From Streptomyces katrae (GTDB lineage Bacteria; Actinomycetota; Actinomycetes; Streptomycetales; Streptomycetaceae): a stretch of 7,590 bases of DNA. Shown here in pieces: positions 1 through 5,902 of this stretch. The notes below the pieces were generated by a model, which searched no databases, was not told the DNA's origin, and saw only the letters and a list, made by a program, of their open reading frames with translations. Position 1 is the stretch's first letter. Each line of letters begins with the position of its first letter. Location of the stretch: NCBI RefSeq assembly GCF_000966975.1, contig NZ_JZWV01000992.1:1-7590 (forward strand), in the 5' to 3' direction. A program made the position numbers and the translations under genes.

Positions 1-72
1 TGACACCACCAAGCCCATCAGAGCAAGCAGGGCCGTGGCAAGGCCACACCGGATCCTTAAGCGAATGCTCAT
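1..72 (-). CDS. N-terminus of an exported protein (partial)
   Basis: Only the first 24 codons are in the window. The start is the ATG at 72-70, preceded five bases upstream by a perfect AGGAGG (78-83 on the plus strand), which fixes the start well. The peptide begins MSIRLRIRC and continues with a hydrophobic stretch rich in Leu, Ala, Val and Gly (about residues 10-24). This has the basic n-region and hydrophobic core of a Sec signal peptide or an N-terminal membrane anchor. No cleavage site or lipobox is visible before the window ends, so the mature protein and its function are unknown. Codon 5 is TTA (60-58), the rare Leu codon read by the bldA tRNA in Streptomyces, so translation may be tied to development. 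Confidence 0.72.
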   Translation of the reverse strand, partial: MSIRLRIRCGLATALLALMGLVVS

Positions 73-303
73 GGGCGCCTCCTGCCCCTCTTCTTCCAGC
101 ATGCCGCGCCCGGCAGCACACGCAACCGGGGTTCAGCTACCACTCCTCGCACGGCCCCGGGTAGCGGCGGGGACGTCAGCGGGGGTGAAGACACCAGCCG
201 ACTCGACGTGCTGCGGATGGGATGGGCCCGCGTCGGCCGCCCGCCTCGGAGTCGGTCCCCGGGGGGGCGCCCGGCGCGGAACGCGGACCGGGGCGGCACG
301 CGG
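73..303. other. Intergenic stretch without a supported gene
   Basis: No frame in this stretch reads like a protein with normal actinobacterial codon use; the long open frames are typical shadows of GC-rich DNA. It should contain the promoter of the minus-strand gene starting at 72, but no strong -35/-10 pair stands out. The best weak pair is TTGCGT and CATGCT, read on the minus strand at 125-120 and 103-98 with a 16-base spacer. Confidence 0.5.
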
Positions 304-555
304 TCAGCGGTCCTGGAAGGCGTCCGCTTCGTCGCAGTCGGCGTGCACAGGTTCGAAGGAACGTCCCGCGACAAGGAACACGACCGCTGCGGTGAACTTG
401 GGCTGATCCAGCTCGGCTGGAAGTCGATCGACCCGGCCGCGGGGGCCCGCCGGTCTCCGCCTCCGGAGTGGCGGTGGAGTCGATCCAGGAGTCGATCCAG
501 ACGGGGCGGGTCCAAAGCGGTCATCACCCCTGAGGGCCGGGCCGCCGTCGAGGTT
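304..555 (-). pseudogene. Possible coding remnant without a start codon
   Basis: On the minus strand a frame is open from just after a stop near 560 down to a TGA at 306-304. It has no usable start codon. Its last 40 or so codons (about 423-304) read like real protein: a segment with LPAELDQPKF, then FTAAVVFLVAGRSFEPV, then an acidic end with DCDEADAF. Its codons there mostly end in G or C. The upstream part is low-complexity and includes a perfect 12-base tandem duplication at 477-500. I do not recognise a family. It may be the 3' end of a decayed gene or a chance frame. Confidence 0.28.
477..500. repeat. Two tandem copies of a 12-bp unit
   Basis: The 12-mer GAGTCGATCCAG occurs twice head to tail (477-488 and 489-500) with no mismatch. 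It lies in a stretch with no supported gene, upstream of the possible coding remnant. The likely origin is slippage duplication; no function is implied. Confidence 0.85.
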
Positions 556-971
556 TCAAGGTCTCGGCCTGGGTAGAGCGCCGGGCAGGAGTAGTCCTGC
601 GGGCGGGGCCGTCAGGGGGCCGTCGTCGAAGGATGGAGGCCTCGACCAGGTTGCCACGTCTCGCATGTCGACGACACCACCACCGAACTGTGCCGCATGA
701 AACGTCACCGTGGCACCCGAGAACTTGGCGCGGTCGAAGGTGACCGTGCCGCTGGAGAACTTGGCGCGGTCGAAGTTCACTGTGCCGCCGGAGAACTTGG
801 CGCCGTAGAGAACACCTGGCTGCCCGAGAAGGCGGCGCGGTCGAAGTTCACCACGTCGCTGGAGAACGTGGCTCCGCGCGCGGCCGCGGTGGCGGGGGTG
901 GCGGTGGCCGTCCCCGCGAGGACGGCCAGGGCCGCCACGGCGGCCAGTGAGGGGAGTTGCCGGATGGTCAT
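556..971 (-). pseudogene. Exported pentapeptide-like repeat protein, frameshifted
   Basis: The start is the ATG at 971-969; no good Shine-Dalgarno precedes it. Residues 1-31 form a signal peptide (MTIRQLPSL, an Ala/Val/Leu core, then an Ala-rich end with an A-X-A site), so the product should be secreted. Six 12-residue units follow (872-658) on the pattern A-x-F-S-G-x-x-V-x-F-D-R, related to pentapeptide-repeat proteins that fold as a right-handed beta-helix. A short C-terminal tail carries VATWSRPPSFDDG and ends at the TGA at 558-556. The signal peptide and first units are in one frame and the remaining units in another. The DNA repeat grid shows why: one unit is 35 instead of 36 bases, with a base missing near 808-810. 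Adding one base gives an uninterrupted frame of 138 residues. As sequenced, translation stops at 777 after 64 residues. The biochemical role of such secreted repeat proteins is not established. Confidence 0.8.
658..872 (-). repeat. 36-bp tandem repeat array (six units, one of 35 bp)
   Basis: On the plus strand the motif GAGAAC or GAGAA recurs at 719, 755, 791, 826 and 862. The steps are 36, 36, 35 and 36 bases. The units at 719-754 and 755-790 match at 32 of 36 positions. Each unit encodes one 12-residue repeat of the exported protein. The single 35-base step marks the frameshift. Confidence 0.88.
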
Positions 972-1054
972 GGCCGGTCAATGCCGACGGGAGCCGCTCC
1001 GTCACGGCCCGAGGCCACAGCCACCCCTACGGACGACCCCGCCGCACGGATCTC

Positions 1055-1895
1055 CTATGCCGACGTCAGGTTCGGCGACCGGGTGCGCACGTGATCGTGC
1101 AGGCGGATCTCCCCGAGGGCGGCGAGCACCTCGGGCAGCCGGTCCGCCAGGGCGCCAGCGGCCTGGCGGACCGGTACCCGCGAGGGAGACCCACAGGGCG
1201 TGGGCGTTGCGGGCCGCCCGCAGCGTGTCGACCGTCGGCTGGGCACCGACGCCGTGTCGGCGAAGCGCGGCGGTGATCAGCAGGGCGAACCACTGCTGGC
1301 CCTCGCTTCTGTCGAACACCGAGGCCAGTACCGGGACGGCCTCGGCCGCGTCACCGGTGATCCGCCACAGGGCGAGCGCCAGGCCGAGGTCGGTGTCCAG
1401 CTCCGGCGTGGTGTCGCGGTCGGTGGTGCGGTGGAGCACCGTTCGTAGGGCCGGGGTGAGGCGGGCGGCCGCCGGGCCGAGGTCGGCCAGGGCGCGAGCG
1501 CCCTCGGCGCCGCCGCGTGCACCAGTGGCGAGTGCCGCCTCGGCGGCGGCGAACAGCCGGTCGGTCTCCCCGGTCAGTTCATGCAGTGCCTTCGCCACGA
1601 ACAGGTTCCGAGCGTCAGCCCGCAGGGCGGTGGCGGCCTGCTCGCGCTGTTCCGGGCCGACGGCGACGGCGGTGATGGCGGTGGCGGCATACTGGAATTG
1701 GGGCAGGACGGCGCACAGTTCGGGCAATGCCCGGGCAGCCTGTGGGCCCCATCGCCGCAGCAGGTGGACCAGCCTGGCGGTGTCGTTGTGGTCCTCGGTC
1801 GGCGGGCAACCGCAGCTGGCAGCCCAGCCGTCCACCCTGTCAACGCGGCTGTAGCAGCGGCACGCTGTCTGTCGCGGCCTTGTGGGGGTGTTCAC
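1055..1895 (-). pseudogene. HEAT-like helical-repeat protein, probably frameshifted
   Basis: From a GTG at 1895-1893 the frame encodes alpha-helical, Ala/Leu-rich protein with recurring blocks. WGPQAARALPELCAVL (residues 49-64) resembles LGPAAARLTPALRTVL (139-154), and ALHELTGETDRLF (103-115) resembles ALWRITGDAAEAV (175-187). This alternation is typical of HEAT-repeat (PBS-lyase-like) solenoids of actinobacteria, which usually serve as protein-binding scaffolds. No catalytic motif is seen. After about residue 239 the frame turns into Pro/Gly/Arg-rich sequence and stops at 1002. The next frame instead continues as VPVRQAAGALADRLPEVL and stops at 1057-1055, with plausible codon use. The natural reading is therefore one extra base near 1177-1180. 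The first 30 residues are Cys/Arg-rich and unconvincing, no Shine-Dalgarno precedes the GTG, and most actinobacterial HEAT proteins are longer. The N-terminus may be lost. Confidence 0.62.
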
Positions 1896-2037
1896 GAGCG
1901 GGGTTGACCTGTGCCGTCGCGGGCCTTTGAAGGTCGCTTCCCGTGCCCCTGGTGATCGTTTCCCGTGTTCCGGGTCCGGTGTCAGAGGTGGCCTCTAAGC
2001 GGTCCTGGCGGAGTTCGCTGCGGCCCCCGTCAGGTCC
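1896..2037. other. Short gap with an imperfect direct repeat
   Basis: No gene is seen. Two related 18-base copies lie 22 bases apart (1932-1949 and 1954-1971), sharing TCG-Y-TTCCCGTG and 14 of 18 positions. A small inverted repeat, AGAGG-TGG-CCTCT (1984-1996), lies downstream of the minus-strand lipase. It is too short to call as a terminator. Confidence 0.55.
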
Positions 2038-3387
2038 TCATCCGGCGGGGACCGTCTCGTCAGCCGCAAGTGAGTTGCCCTCGGGGATGCTGCCGCAGGA
2101 GGACGGGGCCTCCTTGCCGGCGAACCGGGCGCGCAGCCAGGCGAGCGCGGTGGGCACCGTGGCCGTGGGTGCGGTCAAGTGGCTGAGGACGTCGTACTGC
2201 TGGTACCAGACCGCGGCGTCGCCCTCGGCACAGTACTTCCGCGCCAGCGCCCGGGTGTCCCCGGCGACCGCGATGCCGTCGCCCGAGCCGATGCCCGCGA
2301 TGTTGCTCGTGGTTCCCTCCAGGAAGCCGGCGTTGCCCTGACCGATGTAGCCGGGGACGGTCGGGGTCGGCGCCAGGCCGAGGTTGGACTTGTTGACGGC
2401 CTCGACGAGCTCGGGTACGGAGTTCGGGTTCGCGTACTCCGGCTTCGCCATCTTCTTCCACGTCAGACCGGGGTAGTGGCCCAGCGCGTCGGCGATCGAG
2501 GAGTGCTGGTGCTCGTCGACCAGCTGCTTGCCGTAGTCGTTCAGGTACTTCTTGAGGTCGAAGTCGTACGAACGCGCTTGCCCGATGAGCAACTCCGGGA
2601 TGAGCCCGGACCACACCTGACTGCCTTCGATGTACCTGAGGATGTGCGAGGGCTTCACGAGCACCCCGCCCTCGGCGTATCCCACCAGGCGCTTGTTGAC
2701 TTCAGGGGCGTACGTGGGCGCGAGGGAAGCGGCCCAGTTGGTCGCGACGGCACCGCCGGAGTAGCCCATGAGGCCGACGCGCGCATCGGGGCTGATGCCG
2801 GTCCGCGACTCCGCGCTGGAAGCGGCACGCAGGGAGTCCAGCGTGTTGTATCCGTACTCGCGGGAGGCCGTGAGGTGGGCGGCCTGCCCCTCGGTGTCAG
2901 GGAGGACGACGTCGTAGCCGGACAGCAGGAGCGGCGCCACGAGCGTGGACTCGCCGTTCGCGATCAAGCCGCCGGGCAGCCTGACGTTGCCCGCGACCGC
3001 CCGGGATGGACCGTCTTCGGGGTCGAGCGAGTCGTAGAACGACTGGTACGACACGACCTTGCGGCCGTCGCCACCGGGGCTGCGCAGCACGGAGGTCACG
3101 CCTGCGGACGGATGGCCCTGCGCGTCGGTGGTGCGGTAGAGCAGCTGCGTCGCCTGGAGGGGGGTCGCGATGCCCAGGACGTGGTACGGCAGCGTCCGGA
3201 CCTTGAGCACGTCCCCGGGACTGTACGAGGACAGCGGCTTGCTGCCGTTGTAGGTGTAGAACGCGTCGCTCCCGGCAGTCGTCGACGAGGGCTGCTCCTG
3301 AACGCCGGACGCGGCAGCGGGCACGGCGGCGACGGCGAGGGCGACGACGCCCGTGATCGCAGCGTGCCACACTCTGCGTTTGCGCAT
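2038..3387 (-). CDS. Secretory lipase, LIP / Candida lipase A type
   Basis: This 449-residue secreted alpha/beta-hydrolase is expected to cleave triacylglycerols or related esters outside the cell. The ATG at 3387-3385 is chosen because GGGAGAG sits just upstream and a signal peptide follows at once: MRKRR, a hydrophobic core, and an A-X-A cleavage site near residue 26. The frame opens further upstream to 3486, but that extension is not protein-like. The mature region carries the nucleophile elbow G-Y-S-G-G with Ser210. Asp370 (GSGDGI) and His403 (VLSHL) are the probable rest of the triad, by order and spacing as in secretory lipases (Pfam LIP family, established knowledge). Cys386 and Cys431 are the only cysteines and may form a disulfide. 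Length fits the family and no lesion is seen, unlike the neighbouring loci on the same strand. Substrate preference cannot be read from the sequence. Confidence 0.93.
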   Translation of the reverse strand: MRKRRVWHAAITGVVALAVAAVPAAASGVQEQPSSTTAGSDAFYTYNGSKPLSSYSPGDVLKVRTLPYHVLGIATPLQATQLLYRTTDAQGHPSAGVTSVLRSPGGDGRKVVSYQSFYDSLDPEDGPSRAVAGNVRLPGGLIANGESTLVAPLLLSGYDVVLPDTEGQAAHLTASREYGYNTLDSLRAASSAESRTGISPDARVGLMGYSGGAVATNWAASLAPTYAPEVNKRLVGYAEGGVLVKPSHILRYIEGSQVWSGLIPELLIGQARSYDFDLKKYLNDYGKQLVDEHQHSSIADALGHYPGLTWKKMAKPEYANPNSVPELVEAVNKSNLGLAPTPTVPGYIGQGNAGFLEGTTSNIAGIGSGDGIAVAGDTRALARKYCAEGDAAVWYQQYDVLSHLTAPTATVPTALAWLRARFAGKEAPSSCGSIPEGNSLAADETVPAG

Positions 3388-3728
3388 GACTCTCCCAAAC
3401 GGTGTAAGCGGATCAGAGAGATGACCGCTACGGCCCGAAGGGGCGAGTGGCCGAAGGTCGGTTCCGGCGCAACCTAACGCAGGCACAGGGCAGTTGGCCA
3501 GGGTGCGCCAGAGTCTTCAGGGGACGGACAGCGGCTGAGTCAGTGACCCCGCTCCGCCAATTCCTATGTGCCTCTGCCCCGTCGGAACGGTGCAGCGCCG
3601 GGGCCCTGGCTACCGACCGAGCGCGTCATGCCACGAGCGCGAGCCCTCGATTGGCACTTCACCCCAGCGCAGCCGCAGCCCCGGGGCCGGGGCCCGGTTC
3701 GTTCGCCGGGCCTCCGGCCACCGTCTGA
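3388..3728. other. Intergenic region with the lipase leader
   Basis: This stretch lies between the lipase start and the stop of the multi-HTH locus. The open frames here are low-complexity and unconvincing. It should hold the lipase promoter on the minus strand. A possible -10 TAGGTT lies at 3476-3471, with no clear -35 at standard spacing. Near the other end is the hairpin at 3691-3712. A perfect 12-bp palindrome, GTCTGATCAGAC (3723-3734), overlaps the stop codon of the multi-HTH locus. Confidence 0.5.
3691..3712 (-). terminator. Candidate hairpin terminator of the multi-HTH locus
   Basis: A perfect 7-bp GC stem, GGCCCGG with CCGGGCC, encloses an 8-base loop. It starts 16 bases downstream of the minus-strand stop at 3729. 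There is no T-run, which is common for actinobacterial terminators. The region is very GC-rich, so chance pairing is possible. Confidence 0.42.
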
Positions 3729-4310
3729 TCAGACCTCGGAGGCGACGCCTGCGGCGGAAGCGCTCCGGCTACGGGCCAGGTCTGCGCACCGGATTCCACC
3801 GCCCGGGTGCCACTCCAGGACCGGCTCGGCAGTCGCGCCGTGCTCTCCGCACCAGAGGACCGGGACGACACCGCCACAGGCGTGGCCCTTGCACGCGCAG
3901 GCCCCTCCTGATCCCGCGTACGCCAGCCTGTGGCGAACCACTCCGCCCGCCTGCCTGTCCGAGGCCGCGCCCCGGAGGGCGGCTGACCATGCCAGGGTCA
4001 CCTTCAGCCCGCCCGATCCGGTCCGGAACCGGTCGATCACCCGGATTTCACCGGGCACCGCCGGTGAATCCGCGCCCGGCACGGTCGGCCGGCGCAGTGA
4101 CGCTCCGAACGTTCCGGCCATCAGCTCTGCCAGCGCGTCGGCGTCGGCGTCGGTGGTCCAGCCCGAGAGCTGGTCCTCCTCCTCGGCGTTATCCGCCAGA
4201 GGCAGCCGCGGGCCGTCGAGGCGGAGCCTGGTCGGGCCTTCGGCGCCGTCCAGGAGCAGCATGGCCGGCGGGATCTGGGAAGGGATCTCGATCTTGTCGT
4301 GGTCGAGGAG
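3729..4310 (-). pseudogene. C-terminal segment with cysteine/histidine cluster
   Basis: This segment is in the same frame as the second one, directly after the TGA. An internal ATG at 4262 could start a 177-residue product, but it has no Shine-Dalgarno, and the 16 codons before it (LLDHDKIEIP and following) are clearly coding. The C-terminal third holds C-A-C-K-G-H-A-C, then W-C-G-E-H about eight residues later, then EWHPGGGIRC. In the 177-residue numbering these are Cys122, 124, 129, 138, His141, His152 and Cys159. This looks like a metal (zinc) site, but no named zinc-finger family fits with certainty. The segment ends at TGA 3731-3729 inside a perfect palindrome. Confidence 0.6.
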
Positions 4311-4655
4311 TCAGGTGGCCACCGCGCGGCGGTCGAACTGCGGGTGCACGTCCGTCCCGCTCACCGGGTCCGGGAAGTCGGCGTGCCTACGGCTCCAGTT
4401 CACCACCGCCGCGCGACCCACCCGGGCGATCCTCGCCACCTCCGCCAGCAGCACCACGTCCCGCCCCGTGGTGACAGGCGCCAGGCCCGCGAGCGGCGAG
4501 CGGCGGCGCGCGGCCACGGTGCGCAGCGCCTCCCAGTCGACTCCGGACCGCAGGACGGGGAGCAGGGCAAGATCGGCCCCCGAGTACAGGGGGACCGTGG
4601 TCCAGCCGCCATGGGACTTGTAGTCGATCGTCACGGACGTCACCGGGAGATCCAT
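4311..4655 (-). CDS. Second segment of the multi-HTH locus (up to 114 residues)
   Basis: The frame can start at ATG 4655 or at GTG 4643 or GTG 4634; none has a clear Shine-Dalgarno, which favours this being an internal piece. Residues about 67-92 (counting from ATG 4655) contain EVARIARVGRAAVVNWSRRH, a good helix-turn-helix with the N-W-x-R-R-H end of the recognition helix. It is followed by DFPDPVSGTDVHPQFD, a combination known from actinobacterial DNA-binding domains. The segment ends at a TGA exactly where the following residues (LLDHDKIEIP) call for Trp in the family pattern V-x-x-W-L-L-x-H. Confidence 0.62.
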   Translation of the reverse strand: MDLPVTSVTIDYKSHGGWTTVPLYSGADLALLPVLRSGVDWEALRTVAARRRSPLAGLAPVTTGRDVVLLAEVARIARVGRAAVVNWSRRHADFPDPVSGTDVHPQFDRRAVAT

Positions 4656-5092
4656 CCGAGTCGGACGACCTGGTCGTAATCGACCCGGCGCACCCCAAGC
4701 CGGACTGCGGCCTGATCCGGGCCCAGGGGGACGTGGCGATCGAGTAGCGCCGGCAGGTCACGGCGGCGTGCGAGGGCGGCCAGCTGGTCCGGGTGGACGT
4801 CGGGGCACGCCGGGTCCCCTCCCAGCCAGGCCAACAGTCCGGCCTTCCTCAGGTGGCCGACCGCTGCAGCCGTCACCCGCGGCCGGCACCGCGGCAGCGG
4901 CTCGCCCAGGGCCTCGGTCAGCCGGTCCGCCGCCTGCCCTGCGCCCATCGGCCCGCGCAGGGCGGCGCGGACGCCTTCCGCGTCCGCCGGCGGGACGAGT
5001 CCGGACCCTGCCGCCCACCGCCCTGCGGCGATCGGGACTCCGAGCCTCCCGGCTGCCGCCTGCTCGTCGTAGAACTCGCGCTGCTTGCCCAT
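4640..5092 (-). CDS. First segment of the multi-HTH locus (150 residues)
   Basis: As sequenced this is an open frame of 150 residues, the only part of the locus that would be translated from the 5092 start. Residues about 8-34 (YDEQAAAGRLGVPIAAGRW) look like an excisionase/MerR-type helix-turn-helix. Residues about 117-147 (LLDRHVPLGPDQAAVRLGV) look like a second. The middle (residues 40-110) is Ala/Leu-rich and probably helical. The stop overlaps the next frame: the TGA shares bases with a GTG at 4643-4641. This can be read as translational coupling or as the scar of a one-base deletion. Confidence 0.68.
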   Translation of the reverse strand: MGKQREFYDEQAAAGRLGVPIAAGRWAAGSGLVPPADAEGVRAALRGPMGAGQAADRLTEALGEPLPRCRPRVTAAAVGHLRKAGLLAWLGGDPACPDVHPDQLAALARRRDLPALLDRHVPLGPDQAAVRLGVRRVDYDQVVRLGWISR

Positions 5093-5217
5093 CGCGAACT
5101 CTCACTGACCGCCGACACTCTCCCGCCCCCGGCCAACGCCGACTACGCCCTCTACGGCAGCCAGCGCGCTGCGGCCCGGTGGGCGGAAGGGGCACGTCAG
5201 GCTTTGTGGATCCCGCA
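5093..5217. promoter_or_regulatory. Divergent intergenic region
   Basis: This sits between the minus-strand multi-HTH start (5092) and the plus-strand promoter (5218). It contains a perfect 10-bp palindrome, CAGCGCGCTG (5162-5171), nested in a GCAGC/GCTGC stem. No clear minus-strand promoter is found. Confidence 0.35.
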
Positions 5218-5246
5218 TTGCACCAGGTCAGGGGCACCCCTACGAT
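5218..5246 (+). promoter_or_regulatory. HrdB-like promoter of the PH-domain gene
   Basis: A -35 box TTGCAC (5218-5223) and a -10 box TACGAT (5241-5246) are separated by exactly 17 bases, close to the Streptomyces housekeeping consensus. Transcription would start near 5253, giving a leader of about 36 bases. The spacer ends in a perfect inverted repeat, AGGGG-CA-CCCCT (5230-5241), whose last base is the first of the -10. A repressor there would block the promoter. Confidence 0.68.
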
Positions 5247-5288
5247 GAGCCGCACCCAACTCCCAGAACCAACCCGGCGAGGACCCAC

Positions 5289-5753
5289 GTGAACAAGAAG
5301 TCTGCTGAGCACTGCATATCCGTTGCCGCTCAGCTCTTCGCCCCGGGTGAGCGAGTCGAGCTGGTCGAGGTGGTCCAGGTAGGCAGGGTTTCGGCCAAGC
5401 GCCAGCTGGCCGCCTCGGTGGCCGTCGGCATCGCCTCGGCCGGTACGGCGCTGGTCGCGCTGAAACCCCGCGCCTACTTCCTGGTGCTGACCGATCAGCG
5501 GCTGTACCTCATCGACAACAACAACGGCCGGGTAGGCAAGGAAGTCGTCTCCGCCGTCTCCCGGGCGCAGATCTCGGCCGGGCCGCTCCAGAAGCACTTC
5601 CTCACGCTGTCGATGGAGGTCCAGATGACAGCGCCTATGCCCTGGCGTTTCAGCTGGGGCCGCGTCCAGTCGGACATGGCCAGACGCGTCGCCGCAGCTC
5701 TCGGTGCTCCCAGGACGGCCTCGCAAGCCCCCGCGGGCGGCCGCGCGCTCTGA
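5289..5753 (+). CDS. Small PH-like-domain protein
   Basis: This 154-residue protein starts at GTG 5289, with GAGGA five bases upstream and a good promoter in front. Residues 17-32 (FAPGERVELVEVVQVG) and 62-76 (AYFLVLTDQRLYLID) carry the L-x-P-G-E and L-V-L-T-D-Q-R-L-Y pattern typical of bacterial PH-like domains. Between them lies a hydrophobic stretch (about 41-59, Ala/Val/Gly-rich) that may be a membrane-associated hairpin or part of the fold. Residues 80-138 fit the remaining strands and a final helix (ARRVAAALG). There is no signal peptide or catalytic motif. Such domains usually bind proteins or sit at membranes; no specific role can be assigned. The gene is divergent from the broken multi-HTH locus, so that protein might once have regulated it. 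Confidence 0.85.
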   Translation: MNKKSAEHCISVAAQLFAPGERVELVEVVQVGRVSAKRQLAASVAVGIASAGTALVALKPRAYFLVLTDQRLYLIDNNNGRVGKEVVSAVSRAQISAGPLQKHFLTLSMEVQMTAPMPWRFSWGRVQSDMARRVAAALGAPRTASQAPAGGRAL

Positions 5754-5902
5754 GGCAGCCGTATGGTCGCGCTGGCCCCGAACATGGTGGCGGGCAGGTC
5801 GTGGACAGACGCTGCTGGCCCGGCCACAGGTGTCGGTCAAGCCAACAGCCTCTGGGCGAAGCAGTACACGCCGAGGTGCCAGATGTGTCAGCGGTCTGCG
5901 GC

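Larger units (their letters stand above)
3729..5092 (-). pseudogene. Multi-helix-turn-helix protein with cysteine-rich end, broken by frameshift and stop
   Basis: Three minus-strand segments (5092-4640, 4655-4311, 4310-3729) appear to be pieces of one gene. Restoring one C in the CCC run at 4647-4645 and reading the TGA at 4313-4311 as Trp gives 454 continuous residues. The restored junctions read naturally: GWIS-P-VTSVTIDYK and AVAT-W-LLDHDKIEIP. The restored protein has helix-turn-helix-like segments near the N-terminus, at the end of the first segment, and in the second segment (VARIARVGRAAVVNWSRRH). The third is typical of actinobacterial DNA-binding modules, including those fused to some N-6 DNA methylases. 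The C-terminus has a cysteine cluster. A sequence-specific DNA-binding role is inferred. I recall similar uninterrupted actinobacterial proteins, but this needs a search. The start ATG at 5092 has GAGAG six bases upstream. Alternatively, segments one and two are two coupled genes. Confidence 0.72.

Noticed and set aside
589..604. Hairpin GCAGGA-GTAG-TCCTGC as a terminator
   Set aside because: It lies inside the coding end of the repeat protein, before its stop, and is short.
658..872. CRISPR-like regular 36-bp repeats
   Set aside because: Units are contiguous with no unique spacers, and they encode a 12-residue protein repeat.
697..1854. Long plus-strand open frame of 385 codons
   Set aside because: It lies antisense to the repeat protein and the HEAT-like gene, is Arg/Ser/Ala-rich with no domain pattern, and is a shadow of GC-rich coding DNA.
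2179..3477. Long plus-strand open frame opposite the lipase
   Set aside because: The lipase on the minus strand has a signal peptide, catalytic motif and ribosome site; this frame has none.
3388..3486. N-terminal extension of the lipase to 3486
   Set aside because: The extension is not protein-like, and the ATG at 3387 has a ribosome site and is followed at once by a signal peptide.
3566..4623. Two overlapping plus-strand frames of 302 and 351 codons
   Set aside because: Both are Arg/Pro/Ser-rich shadows opposite the multi-HTH locus, without start signals.
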